Origin: Hydra vulgaris
Lineage: Eukaryota > Cnidaria > Hydrozoa > Anthoathecata > Hydridae
DNA: 64,000 nucleotides
Reading direction: 5' to 3'
Assembly (NCBI RefSeq): GCF_038396675.1
Contig: NC_088928.1
Location: 56,299,501 to 56,363,500 of the forward strand
Shown: one piece after another, positions 12,434-19,787 of the stretch
Numbering within the stretch: the stretch's first letter is position 1
Layout of the letters: every line of letters begins with the position of its first letter
Notes under the pieces: generated by a model
What the model was told of the DNA's origin: nothing
Databases searched by the model: none
The model's input: the letters and a program-made list of their open reading frames with translations, nothing else
Program-made: the position numbers and the translations under genes

Positions 12434-12646
12434 TTATCGCGGTATAAGTGATGTTAATAAAGTAGGTGCTAAAACAGCAGCTAACAATGGAAGAAATTTA
12501 CCACGCATGCGTTTACTTAAATGTCTTCTTAAACGTTTTCTACCTGCGCTTTTTAACGGAGGTAAATAAACTCTTCCTCTTCCTCTTTTTCTATGCATTA
12601 CGACATGTTTGAGGTTGGTTAAAGTAAATTTATATTGTAAAGTCAT
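12434..12646 (-). CDS. pX-like Arg-rich core peptide, copy 2
   Basis: 70 residues from ATG 12646, or 54 from the internal ATG at 12598. It carries KRGRGRVYLPPLKSAGRKR at 20-38 and KRMRGKFLPLL at 45-55, followed by a hydrophobic tail ending TSLIPR. The first module recurs in the next gene (12727-12957), also at DNA level. The second matches the R-M-R-G block of copy 1. It ends 4 bp before copy 1 begins. Probably a DNA-condensing virion peptide like adenovirus pX; function inferred. Confidence 0.6.
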   Translation of the reverse strand: MTLQYKFTLTNLKHVVMHRKRGRGRVYLPPLKSAGRKRLRRHLSKRMRGKFLPLLAAVLAPTLLTSLIPR

Positions 12647-12726
12647 GTTTTTTTAACATGATCAAATTTTGTTTTTTGCATTTATTTCTTTTAAGTTACA
12701 TACCAAGGGTAAATCTCTTAACTTGG

Positions 12727-12957
12727 TCAAAAAAATTTAGACAAACCTCTAAACGGTGGAATCAAATTAAGAGCTTTTTTAAAATCCTCTTTTTGACTAA
12801 TCGGTCGTAATTCTCCACCTCGAATTCTTTTTCTATGTCTTCTGAATCGCTTTCTACCTGCGCCTTTTAAAGGAGGTAAATAAACTCTACCTCTTCCTCT
12901 TTTTTTACATGAACTTTTTTTTATTTTACAAGCGCTGCAACAAAATTTTTTACGCAT
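12727..12957 (-). CDS. pX/core-like Arg-rich peptide with adenain-type cleavage motifs
   Basis: 76 residues. A Cys-rich start (CCSACKIKKSSC) is followed by KRGRGRVYLPPLKGAGRKR, then RHRKRIRGGELRPI and a less basic C-terminus ending GLSKFF. LKGAG at 30-34 fits the (M/I/L)xGx-G pattern and IRGGE at 45-49 fits the (M/I/L)xGG-x pattern of the adenovirus-type maturation protease. The ATG overlaps the end of the upstream gene by 8 bp (ATGCGTAA), so the two may be translationally coupled. No protease gene is visible in this element. Confidence 0.6.
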   Translation of the reverse strand: MRKKFCCSACKIKKSSCKKRGRGRVYLPPLKGAGRKRFRRHRKRIRGGELRPISQKEDFKKALNLIPPFRGLSKFF

Positions 12958-13138
12958 TGCGTTGCTTTTGAAGATAATCCAAAGCGTAACCTCCTACGTT
13001 TGATTTTAGTAGACGTTTAGCAAAATTTTTAACTTTGGTAAAAAATTTTCCTTTCCCTCTATGATGTCGCGCGCTACCTCTATGAAGACGACAATGATGA
13101 CGACGGTTTCCGCTTCTTCTTGTACGCCTGCGAGCCAT
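12950..13138 (-). CDS. Arg/His-rich basic core-like protein
   Basis: 62 residues from ATG 13138. MARRRTRRSGNRRHHCRLH and HHRGKGKFFTKVKNFAKR form a strongly basic body, with a mixed tail (SNVGGYALDYLQKQRNA). A few codons lie upstream in frame but start at a TTG and are not needed. The composition suggests a nucleic-acid-binding virion core protein. It heads the run of four basic genes. Confidence 0.55.
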   Translation of the reverse strand: MARRRTRRSGNRRHHCRLHRGSARHHRGKGKFFTKVKNFAKRLLKSNVGGYALDYLQKQRNA

Positions 13139-13272
13139 GAACACAACAAATAAAAAAAACAAGATTTATGGTTTTTTAAGATTTTTTTTAGAAATAAATA
13201 GTCGTTTGCTTATAAAATAATAAATACAAATAGGGTTTCTTTAATAAAATTAAAAATGTTTTTTATAACAAA

Positions 13273-13641
13273 TTAAGACGATTTAAATTTGGTAGGAATA
13301 TAGTTGAGATCAGTATCGTCTCCTGACCCAAGTTCTACAATTTGAGCTGGATATTGCAAATACATAACAAGTACACCTTTAAATTGTTCTGTAAATTTTA
13401 CATTGATTTGAAACGAATTATTTCCAGCAATGGTAGCAGGAGGTTTATCGTTGATAAAATTAAAATCGCTGGTGGTGTCAATGACTAAAGGTTCTGTAGT
13501 GTTAGTAGTACTAAAGTATAATTTAGGATGTCTCAAAAAACTATCGTCATCACTATTATAAAAATCTGCAAAATTGTTAATATTAAAAGTAGAAGGTGTA
13601 TTTCCTTTAGACCAGGAAGCATAACTTCCCAAATTGTCCAT
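13273..13641 (-). pseudogene. possible C-terminal fragment of a jelly-roll capsid protein
   Basis: 122 residues from ATG 13641. The sequence is Asn/Asp/Thr/Ser-rich with a final alternating stretch (FQINVKFTEQFKGVLVMYL, then an acidic turn) that looks like the last beta strands of a viral jelly-roll protein. It overlaps, in another frame, the 3' end of the 200-residue gene upstream. The frame of that gene runs into this region at TTEYDLTKQ, as if a deletion joined an unrelated gene to the tail of a capsid gene. No full-length hexon or penton is present. The structural reading is inference from residue pattern only. Confidence 0.35.
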
Positions 13642-14135
13642 TGATCATCTTGCTTTGTCAAATCGTATTCAGTAGTATCACCTGCTGAATTAACATATGG
13701 AAACATATGATTAAATTTATATACTAAATCTTGATTACATTCAATATGTTTATAAGCAAAAGTTATTAATTCTATAAAAATTTTTTCTATAAATTTTACA
13801 TCCGTTAAATATTTTTGAATACTATTATCCTCATCTATTATACTAAATGATGATAACATGTTTTTAATTTCATTTTCTGTAATTTCACATTGATGATAAA
13901 TATTGTCAAAAACAACCAAATATAAATTTAATGAAATAGTTTCATGAATAGTTCCAAACGATTGATAAAATTTCATTTTCATTTCAATCATATTATAAAG
14001 TGCATCACTAAATGTAATAACTTGACAGTCTTCTATAAAAGCAAGTATGGTTTCTAAACGAATATGTTGATCGGAATCTAGTTTTTTAATATCATCCCAA
14101 GCGCTCCAAATAACGTATTCTTTATCTTTTCTCAT
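13533..14135 (-). CDS. unknown protein of a duplicated family, fused 3' end
   Basis: 200 residues from ATG 14135, preceded by TTTTTTTAG and AACTAAT. Residues 1-150 match the broken neighbour at 14182-14704 (shared W-D-I---D--Q--RL--I and ELITFAYKHIECNQDL). The last 50 residues leave that family and turn into a hydrophobic tail read out of frame through the capsid-like fragment at 13273-13641. The duplicated family is not known to me. It is mostly helical and acidic. The fused tail is probably an accident of deletion. Confidence 0.55.
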   Translation of the reverse strand: MRKDKEYVIWSAWDDIKKLDSDQHIRLETILAFIEDCQVITFSDALYNMIEMKMKFYQSFGTIHETISLNLYLVVFDNIYHQCEITENEIKNMLSSFSIIDEDNSIQKYLTDVKFIEKIFIELITFAYKHIECNQDLVYKFNHMFPYVNSAGDTTEYDLTKQDDQWTIWEVMLPGLKEIHLLLLILTILQIFIIVMTIVF

Positions 14136-14181
14136 TTTTTAATTAGTTATCTAAAAAAATTACACTTATTTAAGCAAAAAA

Positions 14182-14704
14182 TTAAACAGATAAATGTTTA
14201 AAATTATAATGTAAATCGTGATTACATTCAATATAATTATAACTCAAAGTTAACAATTCTGAAAAGTTTTTTGCGATTGTTTGTAAACTCGATATATAAT
14301 TAATACAACTATTCTTTTTCATATCTTCTATAGATTTCGTATCTTCTATAGATTCCATATCTTCTATAGATTTCGTATCTTCTATAGATTCCATATCTTC
14401 TATAGATTTCATATCTTCTATAGATTCCATATCTTCTATAGATTCCATAATTAATTTTTCTCTATGACTACAATCAAGCTGAATTTTAGAAAAAATATCC
14501 AAATAGCAATCCAGTTTATTTATAGACATAACTTGAATTGCTTGCGTAAAAGAACTCTTAATATCCTTAACATCTTTGAGCACATTACTAAATGAGTCTG
14601 TTTGAAAGATATTAATAATAAGCGATTATTCTTGATAAACGTCCATATTGTTCTTCATCATGTTGAAAAATAGTATCCCAAGCTAAGCGTGTAGGCCAAT
14701 CCAT
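14182..14704 (-). pseudogene. paralogue of the 200-residue gene, frameshifted, with SIED repeats
   Basis: The ATG at 14704 follows TTTTTTTAG and AACTAAT. 30 codons (MDWPTRLAWDTIF) are open before a stop at 14614. The related downstream sequence lies in another frame from about 14616 to 14182 and ends YIECNHDLHYNFKHLSV, aligning with the intact paralogue. A tandem run of about seven 18-bp units (M/T-E/K-SIED) lies at 14328-14448. One indel near 14615 separates the halves. Confidence 0.6.
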
Positions 14705-14741
14705 TTTTTATTAGTTTTCTAAAAAAAGTTTACAAAAAAAA

Positions 14742-15289
14742 TTACTTAATTTTACATTTAATATACAAATTATTTTCAATTAAATAATCATCAATGTCTG
14801 CTGTCTTTATAAAATTACAATATCCATATCCAACATTTTCTTGATCTTTGACTGGTTGTTGAAAAGACACATTGTTTTCAGTCATAAAACTTTTTTTTAT
14901 TTGTTTACCATGAGGACCACATAATTTAAAAGTAATAACACGATTTATAAAAGGCCATTTTAATACTGCATCATAAGGTGTAGATCGCATCATTATATAT
15001 AAACCAATTTCTTCTTCTTCATGATTATCGCATTTCATATTGATATTCATTTTCATTAAAAATTGATAATTTTTATAAAAAAAGGAACACTATAATAAGC
15101 CTTGCTTTCATCTTTTATTTGTTCTTTAAAATTTTCAAAAATCCATATTTTGCTACCATGACCATTATTATTATGCATTTCTTCCAACATAGATAGACGA
15201 AAATCTAAATTCGTTATTTTGTTATTATATAATCCATTGAATAAAAAACTCGGATTGTCAGTGTAAATAAATGAAGGTGTGCCAGCCAT
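14742..15289 (-). pseudogene. TRAF-type MATH-domain gene, split by a -1 frame change
   Basis: The ATG at 15289 follows TTTTATTTTAG. The first frame (77 residues) has a coiled-coil-like lead (ITNLDFRLSMLEE) and the start of a MATH domain (GSKIWIFENF, YYSVPFF). The second frame (15056-14742) continues it: EIGLYIMMRST, YDAVLKWPF, VSFQQPVKD, GYGYCNF and IKCKIK, in the order of TRAF-C strands. TRAF MATH domains bind TNF-receptor-family tails and adaptor peptides. The frames meet at a T7 run near 15083. A -1 step there continues the domain, and the run is in phase as T TTT TTT. This could be programmed frameshifting or a simple deletion. No RING or TRAF zinc fingers are present, so it would be a binding-only protein, perhaps a captured host gene. 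Confidence 0.75.
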
Positions 15290-15343
15290 AATTTTTACTA
15301 ATCTAAAATAAAAAAATTATAAAAAAAATATTACAAAAAAAAT

Positions 15344-15547
15344 TTATTTTTTATCTATTTTTTCTTGTTCAATTTTTTCTTGATTTATTTTACTCGAGTT
15401 AAATAATTTTTTATATATATCTTCATCATCCTCGATTAAAATAATTTCTTCTGGTGTTGTTAAATCTATTTCGCAAAAGTTTAACTCTTGATCTTCTGTT
15501 TTTTCTGTATTCATCTTGTTGCGTTTTACAATGCGTGTTCGAGCCAT
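15344..15547 (-). CDS. small acidic protein with SUMO-interaction motifs
   Basis: 67 residues from ATG 15547 after GTGTTTTTTAG. The basic start MARTRIVKRNK may be a nuclear signal. EIDLT at 26-30 and IILIEDDED at 35-43 fit SUMO-interaction motifs (hydrophobic core beside acidic residues), and a charged tail EKIEQEKIDKK follows. It is the first gene of the leftward block. Viral proteins use such motifs to reach PML bodies or act on sumoylated proteins. That role is inferred from the motif only. Confidence 0.5.
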   Translation of the reverse strand: MARTRIVKRNKMNTEKTEDQELNFCEIDLTTPEEIILIEDDEDIYKKLFNSSKINQEKIEQEKIDKK

Positions 15548-15814
15548 TTGATTTTGTCAACTAAAAAACACGCTTTTTATGTATAAAATTTAATCTCTAC
15601 AGATTAACGCGAAATAAAAGCTAAAGTGATGCAACTTTATGCGATGAAAAGAAAATGCTGTGTCATGCTAGTTAAATTTAGAAAGTTTTAATACCGCTTT
15701 TATGAACAAGATTAAAGAGATTAAAATACGGAGTAAACAACTTTTTAATAACACTGCGAAGAAAAAAAACTCTGCGTAAAGTGTTTTAAATGAATTCAAA
15801 ACTCCATGAACCAT

Positions 15815-15900
15815 CACGTCGACGTAGCATAGTGCATTCGCATTCCGCACTATGTTTCAAACGCCATAACATTTGCCCGCCGTGGGTTCAAATCTCGCTC
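15815..15900 (+). promoter_or_regulatory. tRNA-like A/B-box pair (possible Pol III type 2 promoter)
   Basis: TAGCATAGTGC resembles an A box and GGGTTCAAATC a B box about 55 bp further on. The T-arm can pair (GTGGG with CTCGC around TTCAAAT), but no matching acceptor stem is seen, so it is not a tRNA gene. It could be a SINE relic or a small-RNA promoter like that of adenovirus VA RNA. It lies between the two gene blocks. Confidence 0.3.
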
Positions 15901-15910
15901 ATGTAATATC

Positions 15911-16482
15911 ATTTCTATGTTAAATTATCAAGTTGATAAAACTTGGTAGCGTATGTCTAGTTAGTTCTATGTTAAAAATATCAAGTTGGCGAAAGTTGAC
16001 TTGGTAATGTATGTCTAGTTAGTTCTATGTTAAAAATATCAAGTTGGCGAAAGTTGACTTGGTAATGTATGTCTAGTTAGTTCTATGTTAAAAATATCAA
16101 GTTGGCGAAAGTTGACTTGGTAATGTATGTCTAGTTAGTTCTATGTTAAAAATATCAAGTTGGCGAAAGTTGACTTGGTAATGTATGTCTAGTTAGTTCT
16201 ATGTTAAAAATATCAAGTTGGCGAAAGTTGACTTGGTAATGTATGTCTAGTTAGTTCTATGTTAAAAATATCAAGTTGGCGAAAGTTGACTTGGTAATGT
16301 ATGTCTAGTTAGTTCTATGTTAAAAATATCAAGTTGGCGAAAGTTGACTTGGTAATGTATGTCTAGTTAGTTCTATGTTAAAAATATCAAGTTGGCGAAA
16401 GTTGACTTGGTAATGTATGTCTAGTTAGTTCTATGTTAAAAATATCAAGTTGGCGAAAGTTGACTTGGTAGTGTATGTGGAG
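15911..16482. repeat. 58-bp tandem array, about nine near-identical copies
   Basis: The unit (CTAGTTAGTTCTATG ... AAGTTGACTTGG) repeats every 58 bp from 15961 to about 16480, with one divergent copy before it. Copies are virtually identical, so the array is young or homogenised. It has no coding frame and no T4 run. It lies exactly between the leftward and rightward gene blocks, where an origin, enhancer or insulator would be expected. Confidence 0.95.
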
Positions 16483-16509
16483 TGTGTGAGAACGAGTGAG
16501 CGTACGAGT

Positions 16510-16680
16510 GTGTGAGTAAGCAGGCTAAGGACTAAGGCAGGACTAAGTAAGTTAAGTAAGGACTAAGTAAGGTTAAGAAAGTAAGAAAAAATGCGTTCGT
16601 ATAAAAAAATAAACACTGTAAGAAAAAAATAAAAGTAAGTAGGCCTACTAAGACAAAGTAAAGACAGAATAAGTAAGGTT
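16510..16680 (+). promoter_or_regulatory. leader region: TATA box and a run of GTAAG donor-like sites
   Basis: GTAAG occurs at 16516, 16547, 16556, 16567, 16581, 16635 and 16673. Those at 16547 and 16635 are full GTAAGT. TATAAAAAAA starts at 16600. This is a plausible promoter and 5' leader for the rightward block, with donors that could splice to the T-rich/AG acceptors before each downstream gene. Confidence 0.4.
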
Positions 16681-16779
16681 GTGTCAGGGTGACACTATGT
16701 TTTTTATCTTGTAAAAAAAAGATATAAAAAAAAGTTAAAGTCAGAAAGTTAGAGTCAAAAAATTAAAGTAAAAAAAAAA

Positions 16780-17220
16780 ATGGCTGCAGATGATATTGAT
16801 TTTTCCCGTATGATTGTAAGACGGAATTTATTTTCAAGACCTCCGTATTATAAAAGTAACTTAAGACCCAAATATACATCTAAATTACCCAAATATACAG
16901 TAGATGGAAAATGGCCTTTTCATAGAGATGCCTTTTTTGAATTTTTTGATAGGACCTCATTTGATGAAAATGAGTTAGCAGATCCAAATAATACGGAAAT
17001 AAGAGCTCTAAGACGTAGAAGAGCTAAGAAAAATTTAAAAAAAATAAAGCGTCAAATTTGTAGAAAAGCACTGATGTGTTACCGAAAAACAAAAAGCAAG
17101 TATATAAATAATAAACAAAATCGTGAATTGGATCGAGTAGGAAAACCGATATATCGTTTTGTTTTAACAAAAGTGGATCGCAATAAACAAAGAAACGAAG
17201 TATTTTTAATATTTAAATGA
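16780..17220 (+). CDS. basic protein, first gene of the rightward block
   Basis: 146 residues from ATG 16780. An acidic start (MAADDIDFSRMI) is followed by an aromatic/Pro/Lys region (RPPYYKSNLRPKYTSK), then a very basic central helix (LRRRRAKKNLKKIKRQICRK) and a mixed end (YRFVLTKVDRN). It is probably a nucleic-acid-binding or core protein; no family is recognised. Its stop TGA overlaps the next ATG (ATGA). No T-rich acceptor precedes this gene, unlike those downstream. Confidence 0.6.
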   Translation: MAADDIDFSRMIVRRNLFSRPPYYKSNLRPKYTSKLPKYTVDGKWPFHRDAFFEFFDRTSFDENELADPNNTEIRALRRRRAKKNLKKIKRQICRKALMCYRKTKSKYINNKQNRELDRVGKPIYRFVLTKVDRNKQRNEVFLIFK

Positions 17221-17421
17221 GACATAGAAGACATAGAGGTCATAGAAATGCTAAAAGATATATTTTTGTTCACCGAAAATCGAGACCTCATCCTAGATTA
17301 CATCATTTGTTTAATTGGTAAAGGGCGAAAACGTATACTTAGAAAGCGTGGTAAAGGTATCCTTGGTAGCTTATTAGGTCATATACCCGTACTTGGTGGT
17401 GTATTTAAAACTATATTTTAA
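17217..17421 (+). CDS. pX-like basic and hydrophobic peptide in two overlapping frames
   Basis: Frame A, 17217-17321, 34 residues: MRHRRHRGHRNAKRY and a His/Arg-rich end. Frame B, ATG 17248 to 17421, 57 residues: its second half reads GKGRKRILRKRGKGILGS and then a hydrophobic GHIPVLGG tail. Together they give the basic-then-hydrophobic plan of the pX-like peptides at 12.2-12.6 kb, so one gene with a frame change near 17310 is likely. Which frame is used at the start cannot be decided here. Confidence 0.45.
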
Positions 17422-17434
17422 TCGGATTAAAAAA

Positions 17435-17697
17435 CATGTATAAAAAAGCACAACTTTGTAAAACGTTTATTTACAAAAAATGAATTCAACAGTGTGCAAA
17501 CATGTAAAAAGAAAGACGCATATAAAAAAGTATTGCGACAAATGTTTCGTTCAAAAATTTCGACAGCATGTTCAAGAAAATTTAAAAGAATATCTATGGT
17601 TGATAAAAGAATGGAAAAACAGAACAATAAGCTTAAAAATTTACGAACATCTGTTCGTAAATTTTTAAGCTTATTTTTAAACGAGCGCGTTTGGTGA
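17435..17697 (+). CDS. short basic protein(s), frame uncertain
   Basis: Three short frames overlap: ATG 17435 (15 codons), ATG 17480 to 17668 (62 residues with HIKKYCDKC), and an ATG-less frame to 17697 (KKKDAYKKVLRQMFRSK). The last has the Lys/Arg composition of the other core-like genes and may be frameshifted from the first. The 3' end overlaps the perfect hairpin at 17626-17675. No family is recognised. Confidence 0.35.
17626..17675. terminator. perfect 24-bp inverted repeat with a 2-nt loop
   Basis: Arms 17626-17649 and 17652-17675 are exact reverse complements centred on TC (ACGAACA TC TGTTCGT at the tip, AAGCTT in the stem). It would form a stable hairpin. It could mark a transcript end or a replication structure. 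It sits at the 3' end of the first rightward gene cluster. Confidence 0.6.
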
Positions 17698-18019
17698 TTA
17701 TATACTTACTTATGAATATGAAAACGGTATCGTCGAAATCATCAGTAGTGATAAAGAAAACGGACACTTGAAAATATCTACTTTTTTTTTTTTTTTTGGG
17801 GGGGGGGGGTTATATTAGATTTTGACATTGTAATAAATTGTATTGTTTATCACATATCAATGACGGTGTGTTTTATGTCGGTAATAAAATACCAAAAATA
17901 TATTGATAAAAAAAATATTTAATAGTGTTTTTTCTGTTTGTTTTTTTCCAAAAAAAAGACTATAAATTTAGTTTTTTTGAAATAAAAAAAATTCATTTTG
18001 ATCAAAATTTATTGAAAAA
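17698..18019. other. decayed stretch with a T17/G10 homopolymer junction
   Basis: An open remnant (YEYENGIVEIISSDKENG) runs to 17780 without a start codon, then a long T run followed by a G run. An AT-rich spacer continues to the next gene. It is probably a relic of another element gene. Confidence 0.4.
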
Positions 18020-18541
18020 ATGGAGTTTAAAACTTGTTTAAACGATTTTTATAAATCGATTAATAATTTAGAAACTTAATCCTTTACAACGGATGATAGT
18101 TTAAAACAAGTCCAGGGTAATTTTAAATTATTTTTTCGTTTGGATGGAAGTAAACAAATCAAAGTAACTCGTGTTAATAATAAAGCCCATATTGATTTTA
18201 TTTATGGTGAAAACAAACACGAATTTGAAATGGTCTATGAAGACTTTGTTAATGTTATTAAAGAGTCATTTAACATTTGGTTACTCGAAGAAGCAGACAT
18301 AAAAATTGAATTTTAAAGCTTATGCAGAGATTTATTATCCGTTTCCGCAATTACAAGATTTTTTTATTTCACTATTTAAAACGAATAGTAAAGCCAAGAG
18401 AGATTTTTCATTGTCACATTGTTTAAAACAGGGACAAATTATTAAAGTAACACGTTCCAATGAACATCTCAATGTTGTGTTTATATATGAAGATGGAAAC
18501 GAACATTCTTTTGAAATTCCTTTGAAAAATTTTTTATTGTA
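18020..18541 (+). pseudogene. two-copy repeated-domain gene, broken by a stop, a frame shift and a MITE
   Basis: Copy 1: ATG 18020 (MEFKTCLNDFYKS), in-frame TAA at 18077, open again to 18316. Copy 2: a frame with no ATG from 18306 to the MITE. Both carry a matching core (KQIKVTR ... FIYG-N-HEFE in copy 1, QIIKVTR ... FIYEDGNEHSFE in copy 2). The stop codon of copy 2 is made by the first base of the MITE at 18542. Past the MITE, 19470 onward continues the alignment with copy 1 (shared WLL-E). No family is recognised. Confidence 0.55.
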
Positions 18542-19469
18542 GGGGAGACCGGGGCTAGTTGGCCGCAGGGGTAAGTTGACGAACTGCGTTTATCTTTAGA
18601 GCCTTTCATAAGAAAGTGACAAAAATTACTCAGAAACTTCCTTATTGACCATTTCATCATTCACTGTAGTATTGTCAGGATTCGCGCATGCGCATGGGAG
18701 ATATTGAGATTTATGCGTTTTTTGGACAAAAACGTAACTTTTAGAACATCGCTTCTTGTTTAATTTACAAAGAAAATGTTTAGTCGTATGAAAAAAAAAT
18801 TATTGTAAAAGTTCCAGTCACAATTGGTTTACTATATCCAGTCAGACTTTTTTTTCTAAGCTGCTGTTTTTCAGGATCTATAGACTGTTTATTAAAAAAA
18901 AAAGCTTTCGGGGTAAGTTGACAAATTTTTCACGGGGTAAGTTGACTCGTAGCATTTACTATGGAAAAAAATATTTATTTTTATAAAATTATTATTATTA
19001 TTTTTTTTAATTTTTAACAATATTGAAAATATTTATTCTTACAAAAAAATTAAAAAAAAAATCTTTTTAGTTTTTTTTACCACAGATAAAAGGTGGGCTA
19101 CTGTTTGGCTTTTATACGGACTAATATTTGGTACCAACTAAAGGTAATATTAAATTTTGGGATAAAATTGTTGCAAAAATTAATTTTAAAAAAATTTCTA
19201 TTAATTTTGCACTTAATAGTGCATTAAAAGTCATTTTTATAGTTTGCGCCAACTTACCCCGTGGTGGGGTAAGTTGGCGCAAATTTTTTTTTTTTTTTCT
19301 GAGGGCCCGGAAAGGCCCCAAGATTTTTTTTTTGTAAATGAATGCAAATTTTATAAGAAAACCTAATCCATACTCTTTAAGACTACACTTTAATATTTTT
19401 AAAAAAATGTACTGTTAGGGCTACAGAGCTCATAGAGTAAAAACCGAGCCAACTAGCCCCGGTCTCCCC
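18542..19469. mobile_element. 928-bp MITE with GGGGAGACC ends and TA duplication
   Basis: The termini GGGGAGACCGGGGCTAGTT and their reverse complement are identical over 22 bp and flanked by TA at 18540-18541 and 19470-19471. GGGGTAAGTTGAC-type words recur inside (18568, 18909, 18934). A perfect 18-bp inverted repeat (19243-19260 and 19266-19283, loop GTGGT) lies near the right end. A small frame here (19128-19337) is incidental. The TA target site suggests mobilisation by a Tc1/mariner-like or related transposase; the superfamily is not settled. It inserted into an element gene after the element arrived or during its life. Confidence 0.85.
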
Positions 19470-19492
19470 TATGTTATCCATTGTCAAGAAAA

Positions 19493-19756
19493 ATGGCTTT
19501 TAGGCGAAAAAGACAGAATCATAGATCTAAAACACGTAAGAGTAATAAAAAGAGGATACGCAGATTGGTAAGAGGAAGAGGATTAGCTGATTTTATAACC
19601 CCTAAAAATGTAACCAACGCATTGCAGGTGGGTTCGCTGTTATACGGTATAAAAAAAGCGTGGAAAGGCAAAAAAACAAAAACTGCTCCTGTTCCTGTTG
19701 TTACAAAACCCGCCAACCCTTATATGCCTCCGGAAAAAGTGTTTGAAGTATATTAA
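19493..19756 (+). CDS. basic core-like protein with amphipathic middle
   Basis: 87 residues from ATG 19493 (MAFRRKRQNHRSKTRKSNKK). RRLVRGRGLADFITPKNV and VGSLLYGIKKAWKGKK follow, with a Pro-rich tail (PVPVVTKPANPYMPPEK). It shares the basic-then-amphipathic plan of the other pX-like genes. Its start lies within the overlapping tail of the gene cut by the MITE. Probably a virion core or membrane-active peptide; inference only. Confidence 0.55.
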   Translation: MAFRRKRQNHRSKTRKSNKKRIRRLVRGRGLADFITPKNVTNALQVGSLLYGIKKAWKGKKTKTAPVPVVTKPANPYMPPEKVFEVY

Positions 19757-19787
19757 AAAAATAGTTGTAAAAAAATATTATATTAAT

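Noticed and set aside
15668..15850. 60-residue hydrophobic frame on the minus strand of the element
   Set aside because: No acceptor-like start as in its neighbours, low-complexity hydrophobic composition, and it overlaps the tRNA-like boxes.
15815..15900. tRNA gene
   Set aside because: A and B boxes are present, but no acceptor stem can pair. Kept only as a possible Pol III promoter.
15911..16482. CRISPR-like array
   Set aside because: The 58-bp units are head to tail with no unique spacers, and the DNA is eukaryotic.
19128..19337. Gene inside the MITE
   Set aside because: The frame crosses the GGGGTAAGTTGG hairpin and ends in homopolymer-rich sequence; no domain, and the element is too short for a transposase.
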